DNA of 64,000 nucleotides from CAWJMD01 sp963700925 (lineage in GTDB: Bacteria; Actinomycetota; Actinomycetes; Actinomycetales; CAWJMD01), in the NCBI GenBank assembly GCA_963700925.1, contig OY969553.1, positions 2,852,001 through 2,916,000 of the forward strand. Direction: 5' to 3'. Shown here piece after piece: positions 23,948 through 31,295 of the stretch. The translations under genes were made by a program, and so were the position numbers. The notes beneath the pieces are model-generated. The model searched no databases and was not told where the DNA came from. It saw only the letters and a program-made list of their open reading frames with translations. Every line of letters starts with the position of its first letter. Position 1 is the stretch's first letter.

Positions 23948-25566
23948 CCGCCACCCAGAAGAAGCCCATCGGTTCGGTTGCCTTCGTCGGCACCGGCCCG
24001 GGTGACCCCGAGCTGCTGACGGTGCGCGCCACCCAGGTGCTGCAGCAGGCGCAGACCGTGGTGCTCGACCGCGGAGCCTCGGCAGACCAGCGTGACGCCA
24101 TCGTGCGTCGCTGGTGCGCGCCCGACGTCGAGCAGCTCGACGCCGGTTTCGGCGAGAACGCGCAGCCGCTGACGCACGCCGGCCGCGCCAAGCTCGTCAC
24201 CCGGGCGGCCAAGGCCGGTCACCGGGTGGTGCGGCTGCTCGACGGTGACGGGTCGACGTTCGGCGGCCTCGCCGAGGAGATGGTGGCGTGCCACAAGGCC
24301 GGCGTGCCGGTCGAGGTGGTGCCTGGTGTCGCGCTGCACACCGCGGTGCCGGTGTTCGCTGGCGTGCCGACCACGAGCTCGGCCGTCGCGTCGGTGCACG
24401 TGGTCGACGCCGCCGGCCGGTTCGACGCCTCCACGCTGGTCGACGCGCGCTCGACGGTGGTGCTGCTCGGCACCCGCAGCGACCTGACGCAGGCGGTGAC
24501 GGCCCTGGTCCACGCCGGGCGTGACGCCGATGCCGCCGTGGTCGTCACGGCGCAGGGCAGCACGACCGCTCAGACGTCCCTCGACTCGACCCTCGGCGCC
24601 CTGCCCGGCCTGCTCGCAGGGGCCGACGACGAGGAGTTCCCCCGTCCGCTCGTCGCCGTGACCGGCCCGACAGTCGCTCTGCGCGAACGGGTTTCGTGGT
24701 TCGAGACGAAGCCCCTCTTCGGCTGGCGCGTGCTCGTGCCGCGCACGCAGGCACAGTCTGGCCCGATGACCGACGGCCTCGCCGCCTTCGGCGCTGTGGG
24801 AGAGGTCGTTCCGACCATCTCCGTCGAGCCGCCGCGCACTCCGCACCAGATGGAGAAGGCCGTGACCGGTCTCGTGACCGGCCGCTACGAGTGGGTCGGC
24901 TTCACCTCCGTCAACGCGGTGCGGGCTGTGCGGGAGAAGTTCGTCGAGTACGGGCTGGACGCTCGCGCGTTCGCCGGTCTGAAGATCGCTGCGGTGGGCG
25001 GTGTGACCGCAAATGCGCTGCGCGAGTGGGGAATCGAGCCCGACCTCGTTCCTGCCGAGGAGCAGTCGGCGCACGGGCTGCTGGCCGAGTGGCCCCCGTA
25101 CGACCCGGTCCTCGACCCGATCAACCGGGTGTTCCTGCCGCGGGCCGACATCGCCACGGACACCCTGGTGGCCGGCCTGCAGGAAATCGGCTGGGAGGTC
25201 GACGACGTCACGGCCTACCGCACGGTGCGCGCGGCTCCCCCGGCTGCGGCGGTGCGTGACGCCATCAAGAACGGCTCGTTCGACGCGGTCGTCTTCACGT
25301 CGTCGTCGACGGTGCGCAACCTGGTCGGCATCGCCGGCAAGCCGCACACCTCGACGATCGTGGCCTGCATCGGCCCGGCGACCGCGAAGACCGCCGAGGA
25401 GCACGGCCTGCGGGTCGACGTGCTGGCGGCCGAGCCGAGCGCGGCGTCCCTGGTCGAGGGCCTGGCGGAGTACGGCGCCGGGCTGCGGGCGGCGGCCGTC
25501 GAGGCCGGTGAGCCGGTCTTGCGTCCGAGCCAGAAGCGGCCGGCCGCACGTCGCCGGGCACGCTGA
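23944..25566 (+). CDS. hemD: Uroporphyrinogen-III synthase with N-terminal SUMT-like domain
   Basis: 540 residues. The N-terminal 250 follow the uroporphyrinogen methyltransferase (CobA/SUMT) fold, with GTGPGDPELLTVRA at 16-29. The second glycine motif normally written GDPFVFGRG appears as DGDGSTFGG, so catalysis by this half is doubtful. The C-terminal half (from about 260) is HemD: WVGFTSVNAVRA, VFLPRADIA, VFTSSSTVRN. It closes hydroxymethylbilane to uroporphyrinogen III. The basic tail ends QKRPAARRRAR. The hemB TTG start lies 1 nt after the stop. Confidence 0.93.
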   Translation: MTATQKKPIGSVAFVGTGPGDPELLTVRATQVLQQAQTVVLDRGASADQRDAIVRRWCAPDVEQLDAGFGENAQPLTHAGRAKLVTRAAKAGHRVVRLLDGDGSTFGGLAEEMVACHKAGVPVEVVPGVALHTAVPVFAGVPTTSSAVASVHVVDAAGRFDASTLVDARSTVVLLGTRSDLTQAVTALVHAGRDADAAVVVTAQGSTTAQTSLDSTLGALPGLLAGADDEEFPRPLVAVTGPTVALRERVSWFETKPLFGWRVLVPRTQAQSGPMTDGLAAFGAVGEVVPTISVEPPRTPHQMEKAVTGLVTGRYEWVGFTSVNAVRAVREKFVEYGLDARAFAGLKIAAVGGVTANALREWGIEPDLVPAEEQSAHGLLAEWPPYDPVLDPINRVFLPRADIATDTLVAGLQEIGWEVDDVTAYRTVRAAPPAAAVRDAIKNGSFDAVVFTSSSTVRNLVGIAGKPHTSTIVACIGPATAKTAEEHGLRVDVLAAEPSAASLVEGLAEYGAGLRAAAVEAGEPVLRPSQKRPAARRRAR

Positions 25567-25567
25567 G

Positions 25568-26557
25568 TTGGCCCTTCCCGTTCGGCCGAGAAGGCTGCGG
25601 GCGACGCCGGCGCTGCGGGCGCTGACGGCCGAGCACCGGTTGCACCCAGGTCAGTTCGTGCTGCCGATGTTCGTGCGCGAGGGACTCGACGCGCCGTCGC
25701 CGATCTCGTCGATGCCGGGGGTCGTCCAGCACACGGTCGACTCCCTGGTGAAGGCGTCGAGCGACGCTGTCGACGCCGGGGTGGGCGGGCTGATGCTGTT
25801 CGGCGTCCCGGCGATGCGCGACGCGGTCGGCTCCGCTGGCGATGACCCCGATGGCATCCTCAACGTGGCTCTGCGCGCCGTGAGCGAGGCCGTCGGCGAC
25901 CGGGCCGTGGTGATGGCCGATCTCTGCCTCGACGAGTTCACGGACCACGGCCACTGCGGTGTGCTCGCGTCCGACGGCACGGTCGACAACGACGCCACGC
26001 TCGAGAGGTACGCCGCCGTCGCGCTGGCCCAAGCCGAAGCCGGCGCAACGGTTCTCGGCCTGAGCGGCATGATGGACGGGCAGGTCGGGGCGGTGCGCAC
26101 CGCCCTCGATGCCGCCGGTCGTCACGACGTGGTGCTGCTGGCCTACGCGGCCAAGTACGCGTCGGCGTTCTACGGCCCGTTCCGTGAGGCCGTCGACTCG
26201 CAGCTGACCGGTGACCGCCGCACCTACCAGCAGGACCCCGCCAACGGGCGCGAGGCGCTGCGCGAGGTGCGGCTGGACGTCACCGAGGGCGCCGACATCG
26301 TGATGGTCAAGCCGGGCCTGCCGTACCTCGACGTGCTCTCGGCCGTACGCGCCGAGGTCGACCTGCCGGTGTGGGCGTACCAGGTGTCGGGCGAGTACGC
26401 GATGGTCGAGGCGGCCGCCGCCAACGGGTGGATCGACCGCGACCGCGCCGTTCTCGAGACCCTCACCGCGCTGGTGCGCGCCGGCGCCGATGTGGTGCTG
26501 ACCTACTGGGCCGTCGAGGTCGCGCGCTCACTCCGCTCCGGTCGCGAGCCTCGTTAA
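25568..26557 (+). CDS. hemB: Porphobilinogen synthase (delta-aminolevulinate dehydratase)
   Basis: 329 residues if started at TTG 25568, the only reasonable in-frame start after the hemD stop. The active-site lysines are in AYAAKYASAFYG and VMVKPGLPYLD. The metal region DLCLDEFTDHGHCG has aspartate at the second cysteine position of zinc enzymes, pointing to magnesium/potassium dependence. SGMMDGQVGA replaces the usual PSDMMDGR. It condenses two 5-aminolevulinate molecules to porphobilinogen. It is last in the rex-hemACDB message, followed by repeats and a strong terminator. Confidence 0.95.
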   Translation: MALPVRPRRLRATPALRALTAEHRLHPGQFVLPMFVREGLDAPSPISSMPGVVQHTVDSLVKASSDAVDAGVGGLMLFGVPAMRDAVGSAGDDPDGILNVALRAVSEAVGDRAVVMADLCLDEFTDHGHCGVLASDGTVDNDATLERYAAVALAQAEAGATVLGLSGMMDGQVGAVRTALDAAGRHDVVLLAYAAKYASAFYGPFREAVDSQLTGDRRTYQQDPANGREALREVRLDVTEGADIVMVKPGLPYLDVLSAVRAEVDLPVWAYQVSGEYAMVEAAAANGWIDRDRAVLETLTALVRAGADVVLTYWAVEVARSLRSGREPR

Positions 26558-26620
26558 CGTGGCCAACCCCTCGTCAACGAGGCTCGCGAGCCTCGTGAAG
26601 TAGGGCTAAGCCTCGTGAAG
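26549..26620 (+). repeat. Four-copy CCTCGTNAA array at hemB 3' end
   Basis: CCTCGT(T/C/G)AA(C/G) starts at 26549 (over the hemB stop), 26569, 26591 and 26611, about 21 bp apart. Between copies 2 and 3 lies the perfect 20-bp palindrome ACGAGGCTCGCGAGCCTCGT (26577-26596). The helical phasing suggests a bound protein or decay of a duplicated element. No function is known. Confidence 0.6.
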
Positions 26621-26637
26621 TTCCCGTGGTGGAGCGT

Positions 26638-26677
26638 GTCAGGGCCCTGACCACCCGGAGGCGGCCAGGGCCCTGAC
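26638..26677. terminator. Bidirectional hairpin terminator between hemB and yceI
   Basis: Perfect 12-bp arms GTCAGGGCCCTG (26638-26649) and CAGGGCCCTGAC (26666-26677) around a 16-nt loop, centred between two convergent genes. Each arm also holds the CAGGGCCCTG palindrome, so alternative smaller hairpins are possible. Confidence 0.75.
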
Positions 26678-26705
26678 AAGTCGTTGGGCAGTGGTGCGAA
26701 GGCGG

Positions 26706-27272
26706 TCAGGCCTGCTTGATCGCGGAGATGTCGAGCTGCAGCGTGACCTTCTTGCTGACCAGGACGCCGCCGGTCTCGAGGGCCGCGTTCCAGGTCAGCC
26801 CCCAGTCCTCGCGCTCGACGACGGTCGAGGCGGAGAAACCCGCGCGCTGGTTGCCGAACGGGTCCGTCGCGACGCCCTCGAACTGCACGGGCAGCGAGAC
26901 GGGCCGGGTCACGTCCTTGATCGTCAGGTTGCCGTCGAGCACGTAGGCGCCGCCGTCCGCACGCACGCCGGTGGCGGCGAAGGTAATGGTCGGGTACTTC
27001 TCGACGTCGAAGAAGTCGGCGCCCTTGATGTGGCCGTCTCGGTCGGCGCTGCCGGTGATCACGGAGGCCGTCTTGATGGTCGCAGTGGCGGTGGACGACT
27101 CGACGTCGTCGCCGAACGTCAGTGTGCCCTCGACCTCGGTGAAGCGACCGCGCACCTTGGTCACCATGGCGTGCCGCGCCACGAAGCCGACCTCGGAGTG
27201 GGCGGGGTCGATGGCGTAGGTGCCGGCGGTCATCCCTGCGGGAAGTGTGGTCGCGGTGGAAAGGCTAGTCAT
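26706..27272 (-). CDS. YceI family protein
   Basis: 188 residues from ATG 27272 with GGAG 7 nt upstream. It is a lipocalin-like YceI barrel: TYAIDPAHSEVGFVARHAMVTKVRG opens the domain, and LTIKDVTRPV followed by the ERED/W region near the C-terminus is typical. No signal peptide is present, as in actinobacterial cytoplasmic members. YceI proteins bind polyisoprenoids, which fits a quinone-rich neighbourhood. It is divergent from a marR gene that probably controls it. Confidence 0.9.
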   Translation of the reverse strand: MTSLSTATTLPAGMTAGTYAIDPAHSEVGFVARHAMVTKVRGRFTEVEGTLTFGDDVESSTATATIKTASVITGSADRDGHIKGADFFDVEKYPTITFAATGVRADGGAYVLDGNLTIKDVTRPVSLPVQFEGVATDPFGNQRAGFSASTVVEREDWGLTWNAALETGGVLVSKKVTLQLDISAIKQA

Positions 27273-27295
27273 GGTGGGTCTCCATATGTCGAGGT

Positions 27296-27317
27296 TTGTA
27301 CGTGTCAGTGGGTACAA
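27296..27317. promoter_or_regulatory. Candidate MarR operator
   Basis: Inverted repeat TTGTAC (27296-27301), 10-bp spacer, GTACAA (27312-27317), in the 91-bp gap between divergent yceI and marR and upstream of the yceI ribosome site. An AT-rich TTCAAATATT follows at 27330-27339. Confidence 0.45.
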
Positions 27318-27351
27318 GATCCATGAGAGTTCAAATATTCCACCTGCGCAC

Positions 27352-27357
27352 TAGACT
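27352..27357 (+). promoter_or_regulatory. -10 element of marR-hemL
   Basis: TAGACT, 6 nt before GTG 27364. Confidence 0.5.
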
Positions 27358-27363
27358 CGGCCT

Positions 27364-27876
27364 GTGGCCCCGACGCGATGGCTCACCGACGACGAGCAAC
27401 TCGTGTGGCGCGCGTACCTCGAGGCCACCCAGCGACTGTGGGAGCGCCTCGACCGCGAGCTCGACGAGCGCGGCGGCGTTTCACTGGCCGAGTACGAGGT
27501 GCTCGCGCGCCTGTCCGAGGCGCCGGAGCAGTCACTCCGGATGAGCGACCTGGCCGACCAGGTGGTGCATTCGCGCAGCCGCCTGACGCACACGGTGACG
27601 CGGATGGAGTCACGTGGTCTCGTCCGTCGGCGCCCTAGCGCCCGTGACGGGCGCGGCGTGGTGTGCGAGCTGACCGACACGGGCATGAACACCCTGGCCC
27701 AGCGCGCGCGTGTGCACGTCGACGGCGTCCGAGAGCACCTCTTCGACCTGATGGACGCGGAGGAGACCGAGGTCGTCGGACGTGTCCTCGCCCGGGTCGC
27801 CGAGCACCTGCGGGAGACGCGCTCTGGCCCCCACGTGCCGGTGGACGCCACCGACCACGAGACACTGAGGGCGTGA
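27364..27876 (+). CDS. MarR family transcriptional regulator
   Basis: 170 residues. Winged helix: SLAEYEVLARLSEAPEQSLRMSDLADQVVHSRSRLTHTV is the recognition region, and RRRPSARDGRGVVCELTDTG forms the wing with the conserved DxRG. It is likely a dimeric repressor responding to small phenolic or redox ligands, and the divergent yceI is the obvious target. Its stop overlaps the hemL start (GTGA), so marR and hemL appear co-transcribed. Confidence 0.9.
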   Translation: MAPTRWLTDDEQLVWRAYLEATQRLWERLDRELDERGGVSLAEYEVLARLSEAPEQSLRMSDLADQVVHSRSRLTHTVTRMESRGLVRRRPSARDGRGVVCELTDTGMNTLAQRARVHVDGVREHLFDLMDAEETEVVGRVLARVAEHLRETRSGPHVPVDATDHETLRA

Positions 27877-29259
27877 CCTACCCCTTCGAGGCGCCTGCCT
27901 CGCAGCTCCTGTTCGAGCGGGCGTCGGCGGTGACGCCCGGTGGCGTGAACTCGCCCGTCCGCGCCTTCCGTGCCGTCGGCGGCACACCCCGGTTCATGGT
28001 GTCCGGACGCGGTCCGTACCTCACCGACGCGGACGGGCGCGAGTACGTCGACCTGGTCTGCTCCTGGGGCCCGATGATCCTCGGCCACGCGCACCCGTCG
28101 GTGCTCGAGGCGGTGGTTTCGGCTGCCGCGCAAGGGTTCTCGTTCGGCACGCCGAGCGAGAACGAGGTGCTGCTGGGCGAGGAGATCGTGTCGCGGGTCG
28201 CGCCGCTCGAGCAGGTGAGGCTGGTGTCGTCGGGCACCGAGGCCACGATGAGCGCGATCAGGCTGGCGCGCGGCTTCACCGGTCGTCCCGCAGTGGTGAA
28301 GTTCGCCGGCCACTACCACGGTCACGTCGACGCACTCCTCGCGTCGGCAGGCTCGGGGGTCGCCACGTTCGCGCTGCCCGACACCCCCGGAGTCACGGGT
28401 GCGAGCGCCGCCGACACGCTGGTGCTCCCGTACAACGACGTGGCAGCCGTTGACGCCGCGTTCTCGGAGCACGGCGACCGCATCGCCTGCGTCATCACCG
28501 AGGCGGCCGCGGGCAACATGGGCGTGGTGCCCCCCGACCGGGGGTTCACCGCCCACCTGCGACGGCGCACGCGAGAGCACGGCGCCCTGCTGGTGAGCGA
28601 CGAGGTGATGACCGGCTTCCGGGTCTCGTCGGCCGGGTGGTTCGGGCTGGAAGGCGCTGTCTCGGACGGGGATTCGGACGGGGATTCGGACGGGGATTCG
28701 GAGGGACGGGGATACCGCCGGCGCTCCCGACCTGTTCACCTTCGGCAAGGTGATGGGAGGGGGCTTCCCGGCGGCGGCCTTCGGCGGGCGCGCCGACGTG
28801 ATGGGCCATCTTGCGCCGGCCGGGCCGGTCTACCAGGCGGGCACGCTCAGCGGAAACCCGGTCGCGACCGCAGCCGGTCTCGCGACGCTGCGCGGAGCGG
28901 ACGCCGGGGTCTACGCGCACCTCGATGCGACGGCCGATGTGCTGGCCACGGCGGCGTCCAAAGCCCTTGATGCAAAGGGTGTTCCGCACGTCGTCGGCCG
29001 CGCCGGCTCGATGTTCAGCGTATTCCTCGGTCTGGACCCGTCCGACGGCCCGGTACGCGACTACTCGCGCGCCCAGGCCCAGAGCACGACCGCGTTCCGG
29101 GCGTTCTTCCAGTCGATGCTCTCCCAGGGCGTCTACCTGCCGCCGTCGGCCTTCGAGGCGTGGTTCGTCTCCGCGGCTCACGACGACTCGGCAGTCGGGC
29201 GCGTTGTGGAGGCACTGCCGTCGGCGGCGAGGGCCGCCGCTGAGGCCGTCGGGGCGTGA
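27873..29259 (+). pseudogene. hemL: Glutamate-1-semialdehyde 2,1-aminomutase, frame broken at a 12-bp repeat
   Basis: Frame 1 (GTG 27873 to about 28700, 276 residues) holds the N-terminal HemL sequence: FERASAVTPGGVNSPVRAF, GTEATMSAIRLARGFTG, KFAGHYHGH and the DEVMTGFR aspartate. The rest, including the PLP lysine in TFGKVMGGGFPAAAFGG (codon 28747-28749), lies in the next frame. Between them are three perfect 12-bp units (28665-28700, coding DGDS), GAGG, then part of another unit. Removing these 4 nt restores one 460-residue protein. HemL is needed for haem, so this is a sequence error, a repeat length variant, or a real break rescued by frameshifting. Confidence 0.85.
28665..28700 (+). repeat. 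12-bp tandem repeat inside hemL
   Basis: Three perfect copies of GACGGGGATTCG, then GAGG and the partial unit GACGGGGATA. The unit keeps frame by itself (DGDS), but the 4-nt remainder does not. Standard HemL proteins have no such insert here. Confidence 0.9.
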
Positions 29260-29296
29260 GCACCACCACAGTCGGGGGTTTGCGAGACTGGCTGCC

Positions 29297-29941
29297 ATGG
29301 TGACCACCACCGTCCATCTGATGCGCCACGGCGAGGTCTTCAACCCCGAGGGCGTGCTCTACGGACGACTCCACGGCTACCGGCTGTCTGATCTCGGCCG
29401 GACGATGGCCATGACGGTCGCCGACCACCTGAAGACGAACAGCCACGACGTCGTGCACCTCGTCGCCTCGCCGCTGGAACGGGCACAGGAGACCGCTGCC
29501 CCGATCGCGGAGGCGTTCGGGCTGAGCATCGTCACCGACGAGCGCGTGATCGAGGCCAGCAACCACTTCGAGGGCCACACGTTCGGCGTGGGCGACGGGG
29601 CCCTGCACCATCCGAGGCACTGGTGGCACCTTCGCAACCCGTTCCGTCCTTCCTGGGGCGAGCCCTATGAGCAGCTCGCCGCCCGCGTGCTCGAGGCGGC
29701 GGCCGATGCGCGCGACCAGGCGCTCGGCCACGAGGCGGTGATCGTCAGTCACCAGCTGCCGGTCTGGATGGCGCGTCGCCGCGCGGAGGGCAAGCGCCTC
29801 TGGCACGACCCTCGCCACCGGCAGTGCGACCTGGCCTCGCTCACCTCGCTGCGCTACGACGGCGACCGGCTGGTCGACATCGTCTACACCGAGCCCGCGG
29901 GTGACCTCGTGCCGAACCGCCACCAGGTGCCAGGGGCGTGA
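29297..29941 (+). CDS. Histidine phosphatase family protein
   Basis: 214 residues from ATG 29297. The phosphohistidine motif is VHLMRHGEV (6-14), a second arginine lies in VASPLERAQET, and the late histidine is in VIVSHQLPVW. It belongs to the phosphoglycerate mutase-like branch. It stands between hemL and the ccs genes, as in mycobacteria (Rv0525, from memory). The substrate is unknown. The stop overlaps the next start (TGATG). Confidence 0.88.
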   Translation: MVTTTVHLMRHGEVFNPEGVLYGRLHGYRLSDLGRTMAMTVADHLKTNSHDVVHLVASPLERAQETAAPIAEAFGLSIVTDERVIEASNHFEGHTFGVGDGALHHPRHWWHLRNPFRPSWGEPYEQLAARVLEAAADARDQALGHEAVIVSHQLPVWMARRRAEGKRLWHDPRHRQCDLASLTSLRYDGDRLVDIVYTEPAGDLVPNRHQVPGA

Positions 29942-30534
29942 TGACCCCTAACCGACGTCTGGTCTGGACGGGCGCCCTCGCAGTGGCCGGCCTGCTGCTG
30001 TCGGGGTGCGCGCCCGACCCCGTGTCGGCCCAGGCGCGGGCCGGCGACGACAAGAACTACGTGGCCGGCGACGGGTCCACGAGCGAGCTGCCGCCCGACC
30101 GGCGCGGCGAGCCCGTCGAGGTCAGCGGGACGACAACGGCGGGGGAGTCGCTCGACGTCGCCGACCTGCGCGGCGACGTGGTCGTGCTGAACCTCTGGTA
30201 CGCGGCGTGCGGGCCGTGCCGCGCCGAAGCGGCCGACCTGGCCGAGATCGCCTCGGAGAGTGAGCCCGACGGCGTGCACTTCGTCGGCATCAACACGCGC
30301 GACGAGGTGCCGACGGCCCAGGCGTTCGAGCGGACCTTCGAGGTTCCGTACCCGTCGATCATCGACAACCAGGGTCAGGTCGTGCTCGCCCTGCGCGGCG
30401 AGGTGTCGCCACAGTCGGTGCCGACGACTCTGGTCGTCGACCGTCAGGGACGCGTGGCCGCCCGCATCCTCGGGCCCGTCAATCCCTCGAACCTGCGGGC
30501 GCTGATCGACTCGGCCGTTGCGGAGCCCGCGTGA
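29941..30534 (+). CDS. TlpA/ResA-like thiol-disulphide lipoprotein
   Basis: 197 residues from ATG 29941. Lipoprotein signal: hydrophobic 10-20, then the lipobox LLLSGC with cysteine 23. Thioredoxin fold with the redox pair CGPC (90-93) in LWYAACGPCRAE and a cis-proline in SVPTTLVV. It works outside the membrane, keeping apocytochrome c cysteines reduced with electrons from CcdA, the next gene (GTGA overlap). Confidence 0.92.
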   Translation: MTPNRRLVWTGALAVAGLLLSGCAPDPVSAQARAGDDKNYVAGDGSTSELPPDRRGEPVEVSGTTTAGESLDVADLRGDVVVLNLWYAACGPCRAEAADLAEIASESEPDGVHFVGINTRDEVPTAQAFERTFEVPYPSIIDNQGQVVLALRGEVSPQSVPTTLVVDRQGRVAARILGPVNPSNLRALIDSAVAEPA

Positions 30535-31295
30535 GCTGGGGCGACCAGCTCAGGGAACAGGTGCTCGGCGGCTCGATGCTGGTGGCCCTTCCGGTCGCCG
30601 CCCTCGCCGGCATCGTGTCGTTCGCCTCGCCGTGCGTGCTGCCCCTTGTGCCGGGCTATCTCGGCTACGTGACAGGGCTCAGCGGCGTCGACCTGGCGGA
30701 GCAGCGCCGCTGGAAGGTCGTTGCGGGCGCCCTGCTGTTCGTGGCCGGGTTCAGCGCCGTCTTCCTGCTGATGGGGTTCACCGCCGGGGCGGTCGGCAGC
30801 ACCCTGTACCGCTGGCAGGACGAGATCGCGCGTGTGCTCGGTGTCGTCGTCATCGTGATGGGCTTGGTCTTCCTCGGTGTGCTGGACCGGTTCATGCCGT
30901 GGCTGGGCGACGACCGGCGCTCCGGCTGGCGACCGGCTGCGGGGCTGGCCGGCGCACCGTTGCTGGGGGTCGTCTTCGGGCTCGGCTGGGCGCCGTGCAT
31001 CGGCCCGGTCTTCAGCGCGGTGGCACTCCTGGGGCTCAACGAGGGCACGGCCGGCCGCGGTGTGGTGCTGGCGGCCGCGTACTGCCTCGGGCTCGGGCTG
31101 CCGTTCGTGCTGGTGGCGGCCGGGTTCGGTCGCGGCATGCGGGTCTTGGACGTGCTGCGCCGCCACCGTGTCGCCCTCACGCGGGCCGGGGGCGCGCTGC
31201 TGGTCGTCGTCGGGTTGCTGCTCGTCAGCGGCTTGTGGAACCGGTGGATGGACGCACTCCGGGTACCGATCAGCGGCTTCGAGACGGTGATCTGA
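30531..31295 (+). CDS. ccdA: Cytochrome c biogenesis protein CcdA
   Basis: 254 residues, six membrane segments. The two redox cysteines are in FASPCVLPLVPGY (first helix) and GWAPCIGPVF (fourth helix), the CcdA/DsbD core motifs. It carries reducing power from cytoplasmic thioredoxin to the TlpA protein. The stop overlaps the resB start (TGATG). Confidence 0.95.
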   Translation: MSWGDQLREQVLGGSMLVALPVAALAGIVSFASPCVLPLVPGYLGYVTGLSGVDLAEQRRWKVVAGALLFVAGFSAVFLLMGFTAGAVGSTLYRWQDEIARVLGVVVIVMGLVFLGVLDRFMPWLGDDRRSGWRPAAGLAGAPLLGVVFGLGWAPCIGPVFSAVALLGLNEGTAGRGVVLAAAYCLGLGLPFVLVAAGFGRGMRVLDVLRRHRVALTRAGGALLVVVGLLLVSGLWNRWMDALRVPISGFETVI

